Shown in pieces: positions 37,048 to 46,706 of a stretch of DNA of 64,000 nucleotides. How positions within the stretch are numbered: the first letter of the stretch is position 1; each line of letters starts with the position of its first letter. The DNA comes from Paraburkholderia monticola (GTDB lineage: Bacteria; Pseudomonadota; Gammaproteobacteria; Burkholderiales; Burkholderiaceae). Made by a program: the position numbers and the translations under genes. The stretch is taken from assembly GCF_001580545.1 (NCBI RefSeq), contig NZ_LRBG01000039.1, positions 62,001-126,000 on the forward strand. Direction: 5' to 3'. Under the pieces are notes generated by a model, which did no database searches, was not told where the DNA came from, and was given only the letters and a program-made list of their open reading frames with translations.

Positions 37048-39207
37048 TCAGCTGCCGCAAGCCACCAGCGCATGCAGTTCGTCGATATTGAATGGCTTCG
37101 CGAGAATCGCGATGCCGAGCCGTCGCGCGCGATCGAGTTCGTCGGCGTAACCGGTCATCAGCGCGATCTTCTGCGACGGCCAGGCGCTGCGGACCTTTTC
37201 CGCGAGATCGATACCGTTCAACCGACCCGGCATCTGAATGTCCGACAGCACGAGCTCGAAGCGCTCGCCGGCGCTCAGCACGTCGAGCGCCTGGTCGGCG
37301 GTCGGCTCGTGGCGCACCTCGCAGCCGAAGGTTTCGAGCACCGCGGTCACACCGGCCGCCACCTCCTCGTTGTCCTCGACCAGCAGGACGGCCCCGGCCG
37401 TCGTCGGCAGCGGCTCGCGCGCGTCGGCGCCGGCCAGCGCGGCGCGCTCGCGATAGCGCGGCAGAAAGATCCGCACCGTCGTGCCGCTGCCCGGCACACT
37501 GTCGATCTTCGCGGTGCCGCCGGCCTGCTCGCACATCGCCAGCACCTGGGCGAGACCGAGGCCCGTGCCCGAGCCGCGCAGCTTGGTCGTGAAGAGCGGC
37601 TCGAACGCGCGTCGCGCGACGGCGTCGGACATGCCCTCGCCGTCGTCGGAACAGGCGATCAGCACGTACTCGCCGTCCGGCAGCAGCGTATCGCTGCCCA
37701 CCAGCCGATTGTTCTGGCAACGGATCACGAAGTGCCCGCCGCGCGGCATCGCGTCGCGCGCGTTCATCGCAATGTTCGTGATCGCGAACTCGAGATCGGT
37801 CGGATCGGCGAACACTTGCCATAGGCCCTCCGGCATCCGCAACGACAGTTCGATCTGCTCGCCGAGCGTCGCGTCGATCAGCGGCGCGGCGCCCGGCAAC
37901 CAGCGCGCGAGTTCGACGGGCTCCTGCTTCTGCGGCTGCTTGCGCGCGACGCTCAACAGACGCCGAGTCAGCGCTTCGGCCGTGGCGGTGGCGCGCTCGA
38001 CCGCGAGCATTTCCTTCTCGAGATCGTTGTAATGCTTCAGCCGCGCGAGCTCGACGTTGGCCGACACCACCATCAGCAGGTTGTTGAAATCATGTGCGAC
38101 ATGGGCGACCAGATTGCCGAGCGCGCCCATGCGCTGCAGCTGCCGGCTCGACGCCTCGACCGACAGCCGCATCGCGACCTCGCCCTGCCAGCGCTCCCAC
38201 GCGCGCCGCTCCGCTTCGAGCTGACGCAGCGAATACAGCACCAGCGCCCAGATCGCGATGCAAGGTAAGGCCGTCAGCGCGGCGATCGTGAGGAAGTGGG
38301 TGCGCCACGCGGCCACGATCGACGCTGTCGCGTACGCGCTCATCACATACAACGGATAGTCGCCGACGCGCCGGAACGCGAGCAGCCGCTCGACGCCGTC
38401 GACGCTCGAATTCAGACGCACATGGCCAAACAGCTGCTTGTCGCGCAATGCCGACATGAACGCGCTGTGCACCGAGAGCCGCGCGCCGGACGGCCACGAC
38501 GGATAGCGCACCAGCAGATTGCCGTCCTGCCGGTACAGTGCGAGCGCGAGCGACGGGTCGCCGTCGGTCAGCTCGCGATAAAAGCGCGAAAAGTATTCGT
38601 TGCGCAGCGCCACCGTGACCACGCCGAGAAACTGGCCATTCGCGCCCGAGCGGCCGATCGCGGTGGTGAACACGTCGGTCTTCGACAGCGCGCCGAACAT
38701 CGGCATCGAGAAATACGGCTGCGGGCGCATCGCCTTGGCGGCGAGAAAGTCGTCGCGCTGGCCGATCGACACGGCTGGCGTCGGATAGGCGACGCTCGTG
38801 GCGAGCAGCTCACCGTTGATGCCGAGCAACGCGATCGACGCCACCTGCGGAAAATCGCCGCCGATGTTCTGCAGACGCTCGTGCAATTCGGCCGCGCGCG
38901 CGCGGATCTGCGCGTCGTCCGAATCGCCGAGCAGCTCGATCACGCGCGAGGCCATCTGCCGGTTCAGGTCCAGCACCTTGACGGCCTGCTCCTCGGCCAC
39001 GCGCGCGAGGCGGTCGATCATATCGTTCGCATCGGCGATACGGCGCTGGTAGTCGAAGTAGCCGTAGCCCACGAGGCAGGCCAGCGGAAACACGATCGAC
39101 ACGGCCAGCACGATCAGCAGCATGCGCCGCGTCGCCGCGAAGTTGCGCGACGGCATCGGCACATCGACTGCGACACGTTCTGCTCGCTGCACGGTCACCT
39201 GCTCCAT
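37048..39207 (-). CDS. Hybrid sensor histidine kinase with C-terminal receiver
   Basis: This 719-residue kinase has an N-terminal membrane segment (about residues 28-50), a large periplasmic sensor region (about 50-300, dCACHE-like by layout), and a second membrane segment (about 305-325). The HisKA region has the phosphoacceptor histidine in VAHVAHDFNNLLMVV. The ATPase domain has NIAMNARDAMP (N box), SDDGEGM (G1) and GSGTGLGLA (G2). A receiver domain ends the protein, with the phosphoacceptor aspartate in ELVLSDIQMPG. An ATG at 39207 is used; the preceding TTG codon is equally in frame. No separate response regulator lies beside it. Confidence 0.92.
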   Translation of the reverse strand: MEQVTVQRAERVAVDVPMPSRNFAATRRMLLIVLAVSIVFPLACLVGYGYFDYQRRIADANDMIDRLARVAEEQAVKVLDLNRQMASRVIELLGDSDDAQIRARAAELHERLQNIGGDFPQVASIALLGINGELLATSVAYPTPAVSIGQRDDFLAAKAMRPQPYFSMPMFGALSKTDVFTTAIGRSGANGQFLGVVTVALRNEYFSRFYRELTDGDPSLALALYRQDGNLLVRYPSWPSGARLSVHSAFMSALRDKQLFGHVRLNSSVDGVERLLAFRRVGDYPLYVMSAYATASIVAAWRTHFLTIAALTALPCIAIWALVLYSLRQLEAERRAWERWQGEVAMRLSVEASSRQLQRMGALGNLVAHVAHDFNNLLMVVSANVELARLKHYNDLEKEMLAVERATATAEALTRRLLSVARKQPQKQEPVELARWLPGAAPLIDATLGEQIELSLRMPEGLWQVFADPTDLEFAITNIAMNARDAMPRGGHFVIRCQNNRLVGSDTLLPDGEYVLIACSDDGEGMSDAVARRAFEPLFTTKLRGSGTGLGLAQVLAMCEQAGGTAKIDSVPGSGTTVRIFLPRYRERAALAGADAREPLPTTAGAVLLVEDNEEVAAGVTAVLETFGCEVRHEPTADQALDVLSAGERFELVLSDIQMPGRLNGIDLAEKVRSAWPSQKIALMTGYADELDRARRLGIAILAKPFNIDELHALVACGS

Positions 39208-39456
39208 CAAATTTGCATACGGCCAGGGAAGGTATGCCTGCGAATACGCACGCTGCTGTTCGCGAGCTAATTCCCCTGCCTCGAAATTTACAGCAACTCG
39301 ACCTATCTTCCCAAGCAGGTTCGCAACATCAGTTCGGCTACGCGGGCGGGCACAGCGATTGCTGCCTGATTGCTGGCTGATGGTGTGCCCATCTCCGTCA
39401 CCGCTCGCGAGGCGTTCCCGTGCGCGTGCGAGCCCTTCCTTTCGCGAGGCTTCACC

Positions 39457-41097
39457 ATGTCCACGCTTGCCCGCCGCGTCGCGCGGCTATCGGAATTGCC
39501 GGCGGACCGCGCCGTGCGCGTGACCGTGGACGACACGCCGATCCTGCTCGTGCGCGATGGCGACACCGTCCATGCGTATTCACCCGATTGCCCGCATGCG
39601 GGCGGTCCGCTCGAAGAAGGTGCGCTGTGCCACGGCCGCATTATCTGTCCGTGGCACAAGGGCACGTTCGACGTCGCGACCGGCAACGTGCTGGAGCCGC
39701 CCGCGCTGCTGCCGCTCGATCGGTACCCGGTCACGCTCGCCGGCGACGAGGTGCTGGTGTCGGCGGAAAAGATCGCTCGACCGGAACCGGCGACGCACAC
39801 GCCATCCGATGCTGCCACCGCGCAAGCAAAGCACTACGTGGTGATCGGCGCGGGCGCCGCGGGTGCCGCGGCCTGCGTCACGTTGCGCGAGTGCGGCTTC
39901 GACGGCCGCATCACGCTGATCGGCGACGAAGCGCACGCGCCCTACGACCGCACGTCGCTGAGCAAATTCGTGCCGTCGTTTGAAATGACGCCCGCCGACG
40001 TGCCCCCGCTGTTGCCGCCCGACTGGTGGCAGACGCACGGCATCGAGCGGATCGTCGCGAAGGTCGCGCGGCTCGACGTGCCTGCGCGCACGATCCATTT
40101 CGAGGCCGGCGCTGGCGGCGGCGAGCCAGGCATCGAGCCGCTCACCTACGACACCGGGCTGCTCGCGACCGGCAGCACGCCGAAAGTGCCCGACCTTCCC
40201 GGCTGCGAACTCGGCGGCGTGCACGTGCTGCGACAACTCGACGATGCCGCCGCGCTGATCGAGGCGCTCGGCGAGGACGCGTCGCAAACGCGCGTTGCGA
40301 TTCTCGGCAGCAGCTTCATCGGCCTCGAAGTCGCGTCGGCACTGCGCCAGCACGGCGTGCCCGTCACCGTGATTTCGCCGGACCAGGTACCGTTTGCAAA
40401 GCAGTTCGGCGAACGCGCGGGCCAGATGTTTCGCGCGCTGCACGAAAGCAACGGCGTGCAGTTTCATCTCGGCGCGAAGGTCGCGTCGATCGAGGGCGAG
40501 GAAGGCAACGTCCACACGGTGATGCTCGCGAGCGGCGAGGCCATCGCCGCCGATGTCGTGTTGCTGGGCACGGGGGTCGCGCCGGCCACCGGTTTCGTCG
40601 ACGGACTGCCGTTGCAGAAGGACGGCGGCGTGGTCGTCAATGCGGGCATGCAGGCCGCGTGCGGTCTGTATGCGGCCGGCGATATCGCGGTGTTCTCGCT
40701 GCACGAGAACCAGGAGCCGGTGCGTATCGAACACTGGCGCGTCGCGCAGCAGCACGCGCGCATCGCCGCGCAGAACATGTGCGGCGCGCGCAATCGCTAT
40801 GTCGATGTGCCGTATTTCTGGACCTATCACTACGGCAAGAACTTCGAGTACCTCGGCCATGCGGGCGAGTGGGACGAGATCGTCGTCGATGGCGATCTCG
40901 CGCATCCCCCGTTCATCGCGCTCTATGTGCGCGACGGCAACGTCGACGCGTTGCTCGCCTGCGAGCGCGAAGCGCTGACCGCGCGGTTCTCCGATGCGAT
41001 GCGCGGCGGGCTGTCGCGCGCCGAGGCGCTCGACATCATCGGCGAGGCGAAGGCCGGGCACGACAAGCCCGCCGGTCAGACAGGCACTGGCGGATAG
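39457..41097 (+). CDS. Rieske-FAD reductase fusion (AIFM3-like)
   Basis: This 546-residue protein joins a Rieske [2Fe-2S] domain to a ferredoxin-reductase-type flavoprotein. Rieske ligands are C45-x-H47 and C64-x-x-H67. The FAD motif GAGAAG is at 131-136, the NAD motif in AILGSSFIGLEVAS (about 285-298) and the second FAD motif in GLYAAGDIAVF. The C-terminal reductase domain is complete. Such fusions are known as electron-transfer partners of Rieske oxygenases and as AIFM3 homologues. The gene stands alone, divergent from the histidine kinase and convergent with the AI-2E-type gene, so its partner is unknown. Confidence 0.92.
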   Translation: MSTLARRVARLSELPADRAVRVTVDDTPILLVRDGDTVHAYSPDCPHAGGPLEEGALCHGRIICPWHKGTFDVATGNVLEPPALLPLDRYPVTLAGDEVLVSAEKIARPEPATHTPSDAATAQAKHYVVIGAGAAGAAACVTLRECGFDGRITLIGDEAHAPYDRTSLSKFVPSFEMTPADVPPLLPPDWWQTHGIERIVAKVARLDVPARTIHFEAGAGGGEPGIEPLTYDTGLLATGSTPKVPDLPGCELGGVHVLRQLDDAAALIEALGEDASQTRVAILGSSFIGLEVASALRQHGVPVTVISPDQVPFAKQFGERAGQMFRALHESNGVQFHLGAKVASIEGEEGNVHTVMLASGEAIAADVVLLGTGVAPATGFVDGLPLQKDGGVVVNAGMQAACGLYAAGDIAVFSLHENQEPVRIEHWRVAQQHARIAAQNMCGARNRYVDVPYFWTYHYGKNFEYLGHAGEWDEIVVDGDLAHPPFIALYVRDGNVDALLACEREALTARFSDAMRGGLSRAEALDIIGEAKAGHDKPAGQTGTGG

Positions 41098-43164
41098 TCA
41101 GCCCTCCTCGTACTGCGGCTCCGCAATCATCGTTCGCGTCGCGTCGATGTGCCGGCATGCAGCGAGCATCTGCTGCAACGAGGTGACCGAGCAGTCCGCT
41201 CCCATCGAGCCTTCCGGATCGGCATTCTCATGCTCCGACTCCGCGGGCGTCCATAGCCCGACCACCACCGACACCTTCGGCAATCGCGCGCGAATGCGCC
41301 GGATCAGATAGCGCAGATGCGGAGGAATGCCGTCGATCTGCAGATACAGAATGCAGACGATGCCGACATCGTCCGCCTCGAGGCTGTCGATCGACGCGCG
41401 CGACACCGCCTCGTGCGGCAGCGAGCGCGCCGCGAAGCCTTGCTTGCCGAGTAGCTGCAACAGGATGGTCGTCGCGAGCGCGTCGAGGGGACCACGGCCC
41501 GGCAGGCATAGCACCCGGCTCGTCGGCGCATGCCACGCGACCATTGAGGCAGTGGTGGAAGGTTCGAGGATCGGCGGTTGCTCCGGAGTGTGCGTTTGTC
41601 CTGGCGTGACCGAGGTGGGACTGATGCTTTTCTTCGTGGCGTCGAGCGGCTCCGACATCTCTTGCGTGGGCTGCGTTTCGTCGGGCGGCGCAATCGGCCC
41701 CATGGCACCCCAGTTTGCCTGCGTCGTCAGCGGCGCAGGCTCGCGATCCTCGTAACCGTCGAGGCCGTCGACCAGATCGTTGGTCGTTGCTTCGATGCGC
41801 GCGAGCTGCGCGCTCGTCACGCTGCCGCGCGTCACGTCTTCGGCCGCGAGCCGCAAGCCCTTGATCGCGACATCGTCGTAGTAAGCCGACAACGAGCGAT
41901 CGCGCAACAGCACTTCGGCCTGCTCGATCGCTTCATCGGGGTCGCCCGCGAGCGCGCGTTGATAGAAGTTTTCGACCGGCGTCAACGCGGGCTGATCACC
42001 GAGCAGCACGTCGAGAAACTCGAGACGCCGCACATGCCGGCCGACTACCAGCAAACACAGCGTCAGCGGTGTCGACAGGATCAACCCGATCGGCCCCCAG
42101 ATCCAGCTCCAGAAGATCGCGGCGACCACCACCGAAAACGGCGACAGTCCGGTGCTGCGTCCGTACAGCAACGGCTCGACCACCTGCCCGACCGCCAGCT
42201 CGGCGACCACGAACAGCACCAGCGACCAGATCGCCATCGCCCAGCCCGGACTGACCGCGGCGGCGAGCGCGGTGGGCAGCGTCGCCGCGATCCAGATGCC
42301 GACGTAGGGCACGAGCCGCAGCAGCGCCGCGAGCACGCCCCAGAGGATCGGGCTCGGCACGCCGATCAGAAACAGCCCGGCGCCGATCATCACACCGACA
42401 CCGGCATTCACGCCGAGCTGCGACACGAAATAGCGGCTCAGGCGCCGCGCGGTCTCGTCCATCACGGTGGTCGTGCGGTGCAGGTCGCGCGAGCCGAACA
42501 GACGGATCGCGCGATCGCGCAGATCGTCGCGTTGCAGCAGGATCACGATCGTGACGACGAAAACGATGAACGCGGTTTCCAGCGGACTGATGGCCGGCGA
42601 CAACACCCGCCGCGCGAGCTCGAACGGCGTCGGCACCGGCTCGCGCACTTCCACCGGCACCGCCGCCGACGCGTGCGGGGTCGCCGCGGCGGCCGCGCCG
42701 TTCGGCGCGGGAGGTGGCGGCGGCTCGATCGTCGCGCGCTGCAACGCCTGCCCCGCCTCGCTCGCGAAACGGTTCAGCTTGCCGATCGTCAGGCTGTGCA
42801 CGGCGTCGAGCTTGTGCTCGATGGTCGCCTGATAGCGCGGCATGCCGGCCGCGAGATCGGTCAGCTGGGTGGCGATCACGGCGCACAGCAACGCGATGAC
42901 CGATACCGAGATCAGCACCGCCGCGCACGCCGACGCGACATGGCCGAGCTTGAGACGAGCCAATGCATCGGCGAGCGGCGCCACGAGAAAGCTCAGCAGG
43001 ATCGCGAGCGTGATCGGAATCATCACGGCGCTCGCGACGTACAGGCACGCCACCGCGATCACGGCCACGCCGAACGTGACGAGGCCCTCGATACCGAATG
43101 CGGCGGACGCCGCCTGAATGCGCGCGGCCGGTCTCGTGCCGCGCGGCTCGGGTATGTCGTTCAT
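41098..43164 (-). CDS. AI-2E-family transporter with extra C-terminal domain
   Basis: This 688-residue inner-membrane protein has the AI-2E transporter (PerM/TqsA-like) core in residues about 25-390: a block of N-terminal helices (VAVIAVACLYVASAVMIPI), a periplasmic loop, and the C-terminal helices with GVMIGAGLFLIGVPSPILWG and PYVGIWIAATLP. After an acidic/Pro/Thr-rich linker (about 470-550) comes a Rossmann-like domain starting RVLCLPGRGPLDALATTILLQLL, which resembles the B12-binding fold but without a DxHxxG motif. The start at 43164 (MNDIPEP) is chosen over an upstream TTG; neither has a good ribosome site. Family members export small molecules or act as Na+/H+ antiporters; this one is unassigned. 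Confidence 0.85.
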   Translation of the reverse strand: MNDIPEPRGTRPAARIQAASAAFGIEGLVTFGVAVIAVACLYVASAVMIPITLAILLSFLVAPLADALARLKLGHVASACAAVLISVSVIALLCAVIATQLTDLAAGMPRYQATIEHKLDAVHSLTIGKLNRFASEAGQALQRATIEPPPPPAPNGAAAAATPHASAAVPVEVREPVPTPFELARRVLSPAISPLETAFIVFVVTIVILLQRDDLRDRAIRLFGSRDLHRTTTVMDETARRLSRYFVSQLGVNAGVGVMIGAGLFLIGVPSPILWGVLAALLRLVPYVGIWIAATLPTALAAAVSPGWAMAIWSLVLFVVAELAVGQVVEPLLYGRSTGLSPFSVVVAAIFWSWIWGPIGLILSTPLTLCLLVVGRHVRRLEFLDVLLGDQPALTPVENFYQRALAGDPDEAIEQAEVLLRDRSLSAYYDDVAIKGLRLAAEDVTRGSVTSAQLARIEATTNDLVDGLDGYEDREPAPLTTQANWGAMGPIAPPDETQPTQEMSEPLDATKKSISPTSVTPGQTHTPEQPPILEPSTTASMVAWHAPTSRVLCLPGRGPLDALATTILLQLLGKQGFAARSLPHEAVSRASIDSLEADDVGIVCILYLQIDGIPPHLRYLIRRIRARLPKVSVVVGLWTPAESEHENADPEGSMGADCSVTSLQQMLAACRHIDATRTMIAEPQYEEG

Positions 43165-43259
43165 TTCAGGAAGCGGAAATCCGGCAAGAGGCAATGGGCG
43201 TTTCGCCGCGCGCTGCGCGGCAGCCCATGGCTCGACTCCTCAGTACTGTTGAGCAATAA

Positions 43260-43436
43260 CTACTTCATCGCATCGCCCGATGCCGGTCCGCTCTCGACCG
43301 GTGGCGCCTCCTTCTCGATCTCACTGCGGGCCTGCTCCCAGTACTGCTCGGGCGTGCCCTTCGGCTCGGCCGCCTGCTCCCACAGATAGTAGGCGCGCGT
43401 GCGGACCTGCTCGTCGATGCTCGGTTCCTGTTCCAT
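43260..43436 (-). CDS. DUF2934-type small protein
   Basis: This 58-residue gene encodes MEQEPSIDEQVRTRAYYLWE and ends in ESGPASGDAMK. It matches DUF2934, small proteins common in Burkholderia and rhizobia, with the core RAYxLWExxGxPxGxxxxxWxxAxxEIE. GGAG lies eight bases before the ATG. Function is unknown; many relatives are stationary-phase or stress genes. It is easily missed because it is so short. Confidence 0.88.
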   Translation of the reverse strand: MEQEPSIDEQVRTRAYYLWEQAAEPKGTPEQYWEQARSEIEKEAPPVESGPASGDAMK

Positions 43437-43523
43437 TTGTTCACTCCACCCTGGCTGTTTCCGAGAGAGGGAGCAAGCGTTGTACCCGCGTTGCGGCCTG
43501 GCTGAGGAACCGATAGGCGTCGC

Positions 43524-45740
43524 CTACGAGCCTGATGGAACATCCGCTTCGTCGGACGTCAGCTGCTCTTCGAGGCGGTCGAACACACGCTGCGTCGCCC
43601 GGCTCGGCGCTTCGAGCGCGAACAGCAGCAGCGAGCGGCCCGTCACCTGGTAGGCGTCGCCCGCGCTGAATTGAGGCAGTTCGGCGCGCACCGGCATGTT
43701 GGTGTCGACGAGGCAGGTCCAGCGCTCGGCCTCAGGCGTGTCGGGCAGTGTGAAGTTCACCACGTCGTGATGCGCGTTCAGGACCAGCAGCAAGGTGGCG
43801 TCGGACGCGAGACGGCGAATCCCGCTCGCCTGCGCGCGGCCGTCGATCACGAGGCCGAAGCAGCGCATCGCCGGATCGGCCCACTGCTCGGCCGTGATGT
43901 CGGTGCCGTCGGGCGACATCCAGCGCGTGTCGGTCACGTCGAGCGTCTCGTTGTATTCGCCCGTCAGAAAGCGCCCGCGCCGCAGCACCGGCAAGCGGTG
44001 GCGCAGCGTGGTCAGATTGCGCACGAACTCGATCAGCGCGCGGCCGTCGTCGTCGATCGCATCCCAGTCGACCCAGCTGATCTCGTTGTCCTGGCAATAC
44101 GCATTGTTGTTGCCCTGCTGCGTACGGCCGAACTCGTCGCCGGCGAGGATCATCGGCGTGCCTTGCGAGAGCAGCAGCGTCGCGAGCAGATTGCGTTTCT
44201 GGCGCTCGCGCTGCTGGCGGATGTCGGCGTCGTCGGTCGGTCCTTCGACGCCCATGTTCCACGACCGGTTGTCCGAGTGGCCGTCGCGGTTCTCCTCGCC
44301 GTTGGCTTCGTTATGCTTGTCGTTGTAGGAAACGAGATCGTTCAGCGTGAAGCCGTCGTGCGCGGCGATGAAGTTCACGCTTGCCCATGGCCGGCGTCCG
44401 CGATGGTTGAACTTGTCGCCCGACCCGGTGAGGCGCGTCGCGAGATCGGCGGCCGTGCCTTCGTCGCCCTTCCAGTACGCGCGCACCGTGTCGCGGAAGC
44501 GATCGTTCCACTCGGCCCAGCCCGGCGGAAAACCGCCCACCTGATAGCCGCCTGGCCCGCAATCCCACGGCTCGGCGATCAGCCGCACGCTGGAGAGCAC
44601 CGGGTCCTGGCGGCAGCTGTCGAGAAAGCCGCCGCCCTCGTCGAAGCCATGATCCTCGCGGCCGAGGATCGTCGCGAGATCGAAGCGGAAGCCGTCCACT
44701 TTCATCTCGGTGACCCAGTAGCGCAGGCTGTCGGTCACCATCTGCAGCACGCGCGGATGCGACAGGTTCAGCGTATTGCCGGTGCCGGTATCGTTGATGT
44801 AGTAGCGCGGTTCGTCGGGTATCAGCCGGTAGTACGACGCGTTGTCGATGCCCTTGAACGAGATCGTCGGCCCGCGCTCGTTGCCTTCGGCCGTGTGGTT
44901 GTACACGACGTCGAGGATCACTTCGAGATCGGCCAGATGAAAGCGATCGACCATCTCCTTGAACTCGCCGACCGACTCGGTCAACGACGCGAAGTACCGC
45001 GGATCGGCCGCGAAAAAGCCGATCGTGTTGTAGCCCCAGTAGTTCGTCAGCCCCATGTCGAGCAGATGGCTGTCGTTGACGAAGGTCTGGATCGGCATCA
45101 GCTCGACCGAGGTGACGCCGAGGCCGCGGATGTGGTCGAGCACCGCTTGCTGTCCGAGCCCCGCGAACGTGCCGCGCAATCGCTCGGGCACCTGCGGATG
45201 GCGTTTCGTGAAGCCGCGCACGTGCGTCTCGTAGAGAATCACGCGTTCCCACGGCAGCGCGTTGCGCTCCGGATGAGTCCACGAAAAATTCGCGTCGACC
45301 ACCTTGCACTTCGGCACGAAAGGCGCGCTGTCGCGTTCGTCGAACGACAGGTCCGCCTGTTCCGAATCGAGCGTATAGCCGAAGATTTCCGGCGCCCATT
45401 TCAGCTCGCCGATGTGCGCCTTCGCGTACGGATCGAGGAGCAGTTTGTTCGGGTTGAAGCGATGCCCGTTTTCAGGCTCGTAAGGACCATGCACGCGATA
45501 GCCATAGACGGCGCCCGGTTTCAGATTCGGCACGAACACGTGCCATACCTCGTCGGTGTATTCGGGCAGCTCGATCCGCTCGAGTTCATGCTCGCCGGTT
45601 TCATCGAACAGGCAGAGTTCGACCTTCGTCGCGTGCGCGGAGAACAGTGCGAAATTGACGCCGCTGCCGTTCCATGTCGCACCGAGCGGAAAAGGCGTGC
45701 CTTCGGCAACGCGAGTCGAGTAGCTGGCGGGGGATGACAT
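43524..45740 (-). CDS. glgX: Glycogen debranching enzyme GlgX
   Basis: This 738-residue GH13 enzyme hydrolyses the alpha-1,6 branches of glycogen limit dextrins. An N-terminal CBM48-like beta domain (PFPLGATWNGSGVNFALFSAHATKVELCLFD, as PLGATWNGSGVNFALFS) is followed by the catalytic barrel with VILDVVYNHTAEG, the nucleophile region DGFRFDLATILGRE, the acid region RLIAEPWD and the transition-state residue region FIAAHDGFTLNDLVSY. The start at 45740 (MSSPA) is used. It is not accompanied by glgA, glgB, glgC or glgP in this window, so it is separate from the synthesis genes. Confidence 0.95.
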   Translation of the reverse strand: MSSPASYSTRVAEGTPFPLGATWNGSGVNFALFSAHATKVELCLFDETGEHELERIELPEYTDEVWHVFVPNLKPGAVYGYRVHGPYEPENGHRFNPNKLLLDPYAKAHIGELKWAPEIFGYTLDSEQADLSFDERDSAPFVPKCKVVDANFSWTHPERNALPWERVILYETHVRGFTKRHPQVPERLRGTFAGLGQQAVLDHIRGLGVTSVELMPIQTFVNDSHLLDMGLTNYWGYNTIGFFAADPRYFASLTESVGEFKEMVDRFHLADLEVILDVVYNHTAEGNERGPTISFKGIDNASYYRLIPDEPRYYINDTGTGNTLNLSHPRVLQMVTDSLRYWVTEMKVDGFRFDLATILGREDHGFDEGGGFLDSCRQDPVLSSVRLIAEPWDCGPGGYQVGGFPPGWAEWNDRFRDTVRAYWKGDEGTAADLATRLTGSGDKFNHRGRRPWASVNFIAAHDGFTLNDLVSYNDKHNEANGEENRDGHSDNRSWNMGVEGPTDDADIRQQRERQKRNLLATLLLSQGTPMILAGDEFGRTQQGNNNAYCQDNEISWVDWDAIDDDGRALIEFVRNLTTLRHRLPVLRRGRFLTGEYNETLDVTDTRWMSPDGTDITAEQWADPAMRCFGLVIDGRAQASGIRRLASDATLLLVLNAHHDVVNFTLPDTPEAERWTCLVDTNMPVRAELPQFSAGDAYQVTGRSLLLFALEAPSRATQRVFDRLEEQLTSDEADVPSGS

Positions 45741-46011
45741 AGGTGTTCTCTGTGGACCCAATGAGGTTGGCATTTTCTGCGACGGTCAGGTGCTTTTTTT
45801 CAACCGCCTTTCCAGTGTAGGCATTCAAGGCACGCGCGACGGACATTGCGCAGCGGCCAACGCAGGTGGCGGGCTGTAACAGCAACTTACGGGCCTGCCC
45901 CGGCGTGCCGGTCCTTCAGACCAAAACCGCGGCACGCGATTTGCAGCACAGGAATGGGCGCACCCGTTGCGCGCCACCGAAACGCCACGACAGCAATCAG
46001 GGAGAACACAC

Positions 46012-46437
46012 ATGATGCGCAACCTGCAGATCAAACCGCTGGCCGCTTCCGCATCGCTTCTCGCCGCCATCACGCTGAGCTCCGCGCTGGGCACGTGCGG
46101 CAACGCGTTCGCGCAAGGCGCGCCGCAGGCGATCACCGAAAAACGCACGGACGTCGTGCAGCTCGCGAGCGGCTATCGCGCCTCGAAGCTATCAGGCGCC
46201 GACGTGTACAACCGCAACAAGGACAACATCGGCACGCTTGACGATCTGATCGTGTCGCCGGGCACCGAGCGCACCACGTACGCGATCCTGTCGGTCGGCG
46301 GCTTTCTCGGCATGGGCAAGCATCTGGTTGCCGTGCCGTTCAACGACCTGCAGATCGACAACCGACGCGTCGTGCTGCCCGAGGCGACGAAGAAATCGCT
46401 CGAGGCGTTGCCGGAGTTCAAGTACGCGCCGGATTGA
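46012..46437 (+). CDS. Exported PRC-barrel protein
   Basis: This 141-residue protein has a signal peptide (residues about 1-35, ending AFAQG) and a PRC-barrel domain (about 55-135), with the typical GADVYNRNKDNIGTLDDLIV and AILSVGGFLGMGKHLVAVPF strands. Exported PRC-barrel proteins of this kind are common in proteobacteria and are often stress-linked; specific function unknown. CAGGGAGAAC is the ribosome site. It is divergent from glgX. Confidence 0.88.
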   Translation: MMRNLQIKPLAASASLLAAITLSSALGTCGNAFAQGAPQAITEKRTDVVQLASGYRASKLSGADVYNRNKDNIGTLDDLIVSPGTERTTYAILSVGGFLGMGKHLVAVPFNDLQIDNRRVVLPEATKKSLEALPEFKYAPD

Positions 46438-46706
46438 TCGACGCGGCAAGAGACTTGCCCTCGCGTGCTCGGCAACGCAGAGGTTCGCATGGCTAAAGAA
46501 ATGGAGTGACTAAGGGTGACTAAGCGAACAGAAAGATGGCGCGTAGATGGCAGGCAGATGACAAACAGGCCTGTGGAGCGTTGCGCGCGATTGCTTTGCG
46601 CTGCTCCTGCAGAAATGACAAATGACAGGAGGGTTAGCGAGTTTTCGCTAACCGCATGATTCAGAGCATCGGCGATAACAACCGCAACAACCGCAACCGC
46701 ACTGTC

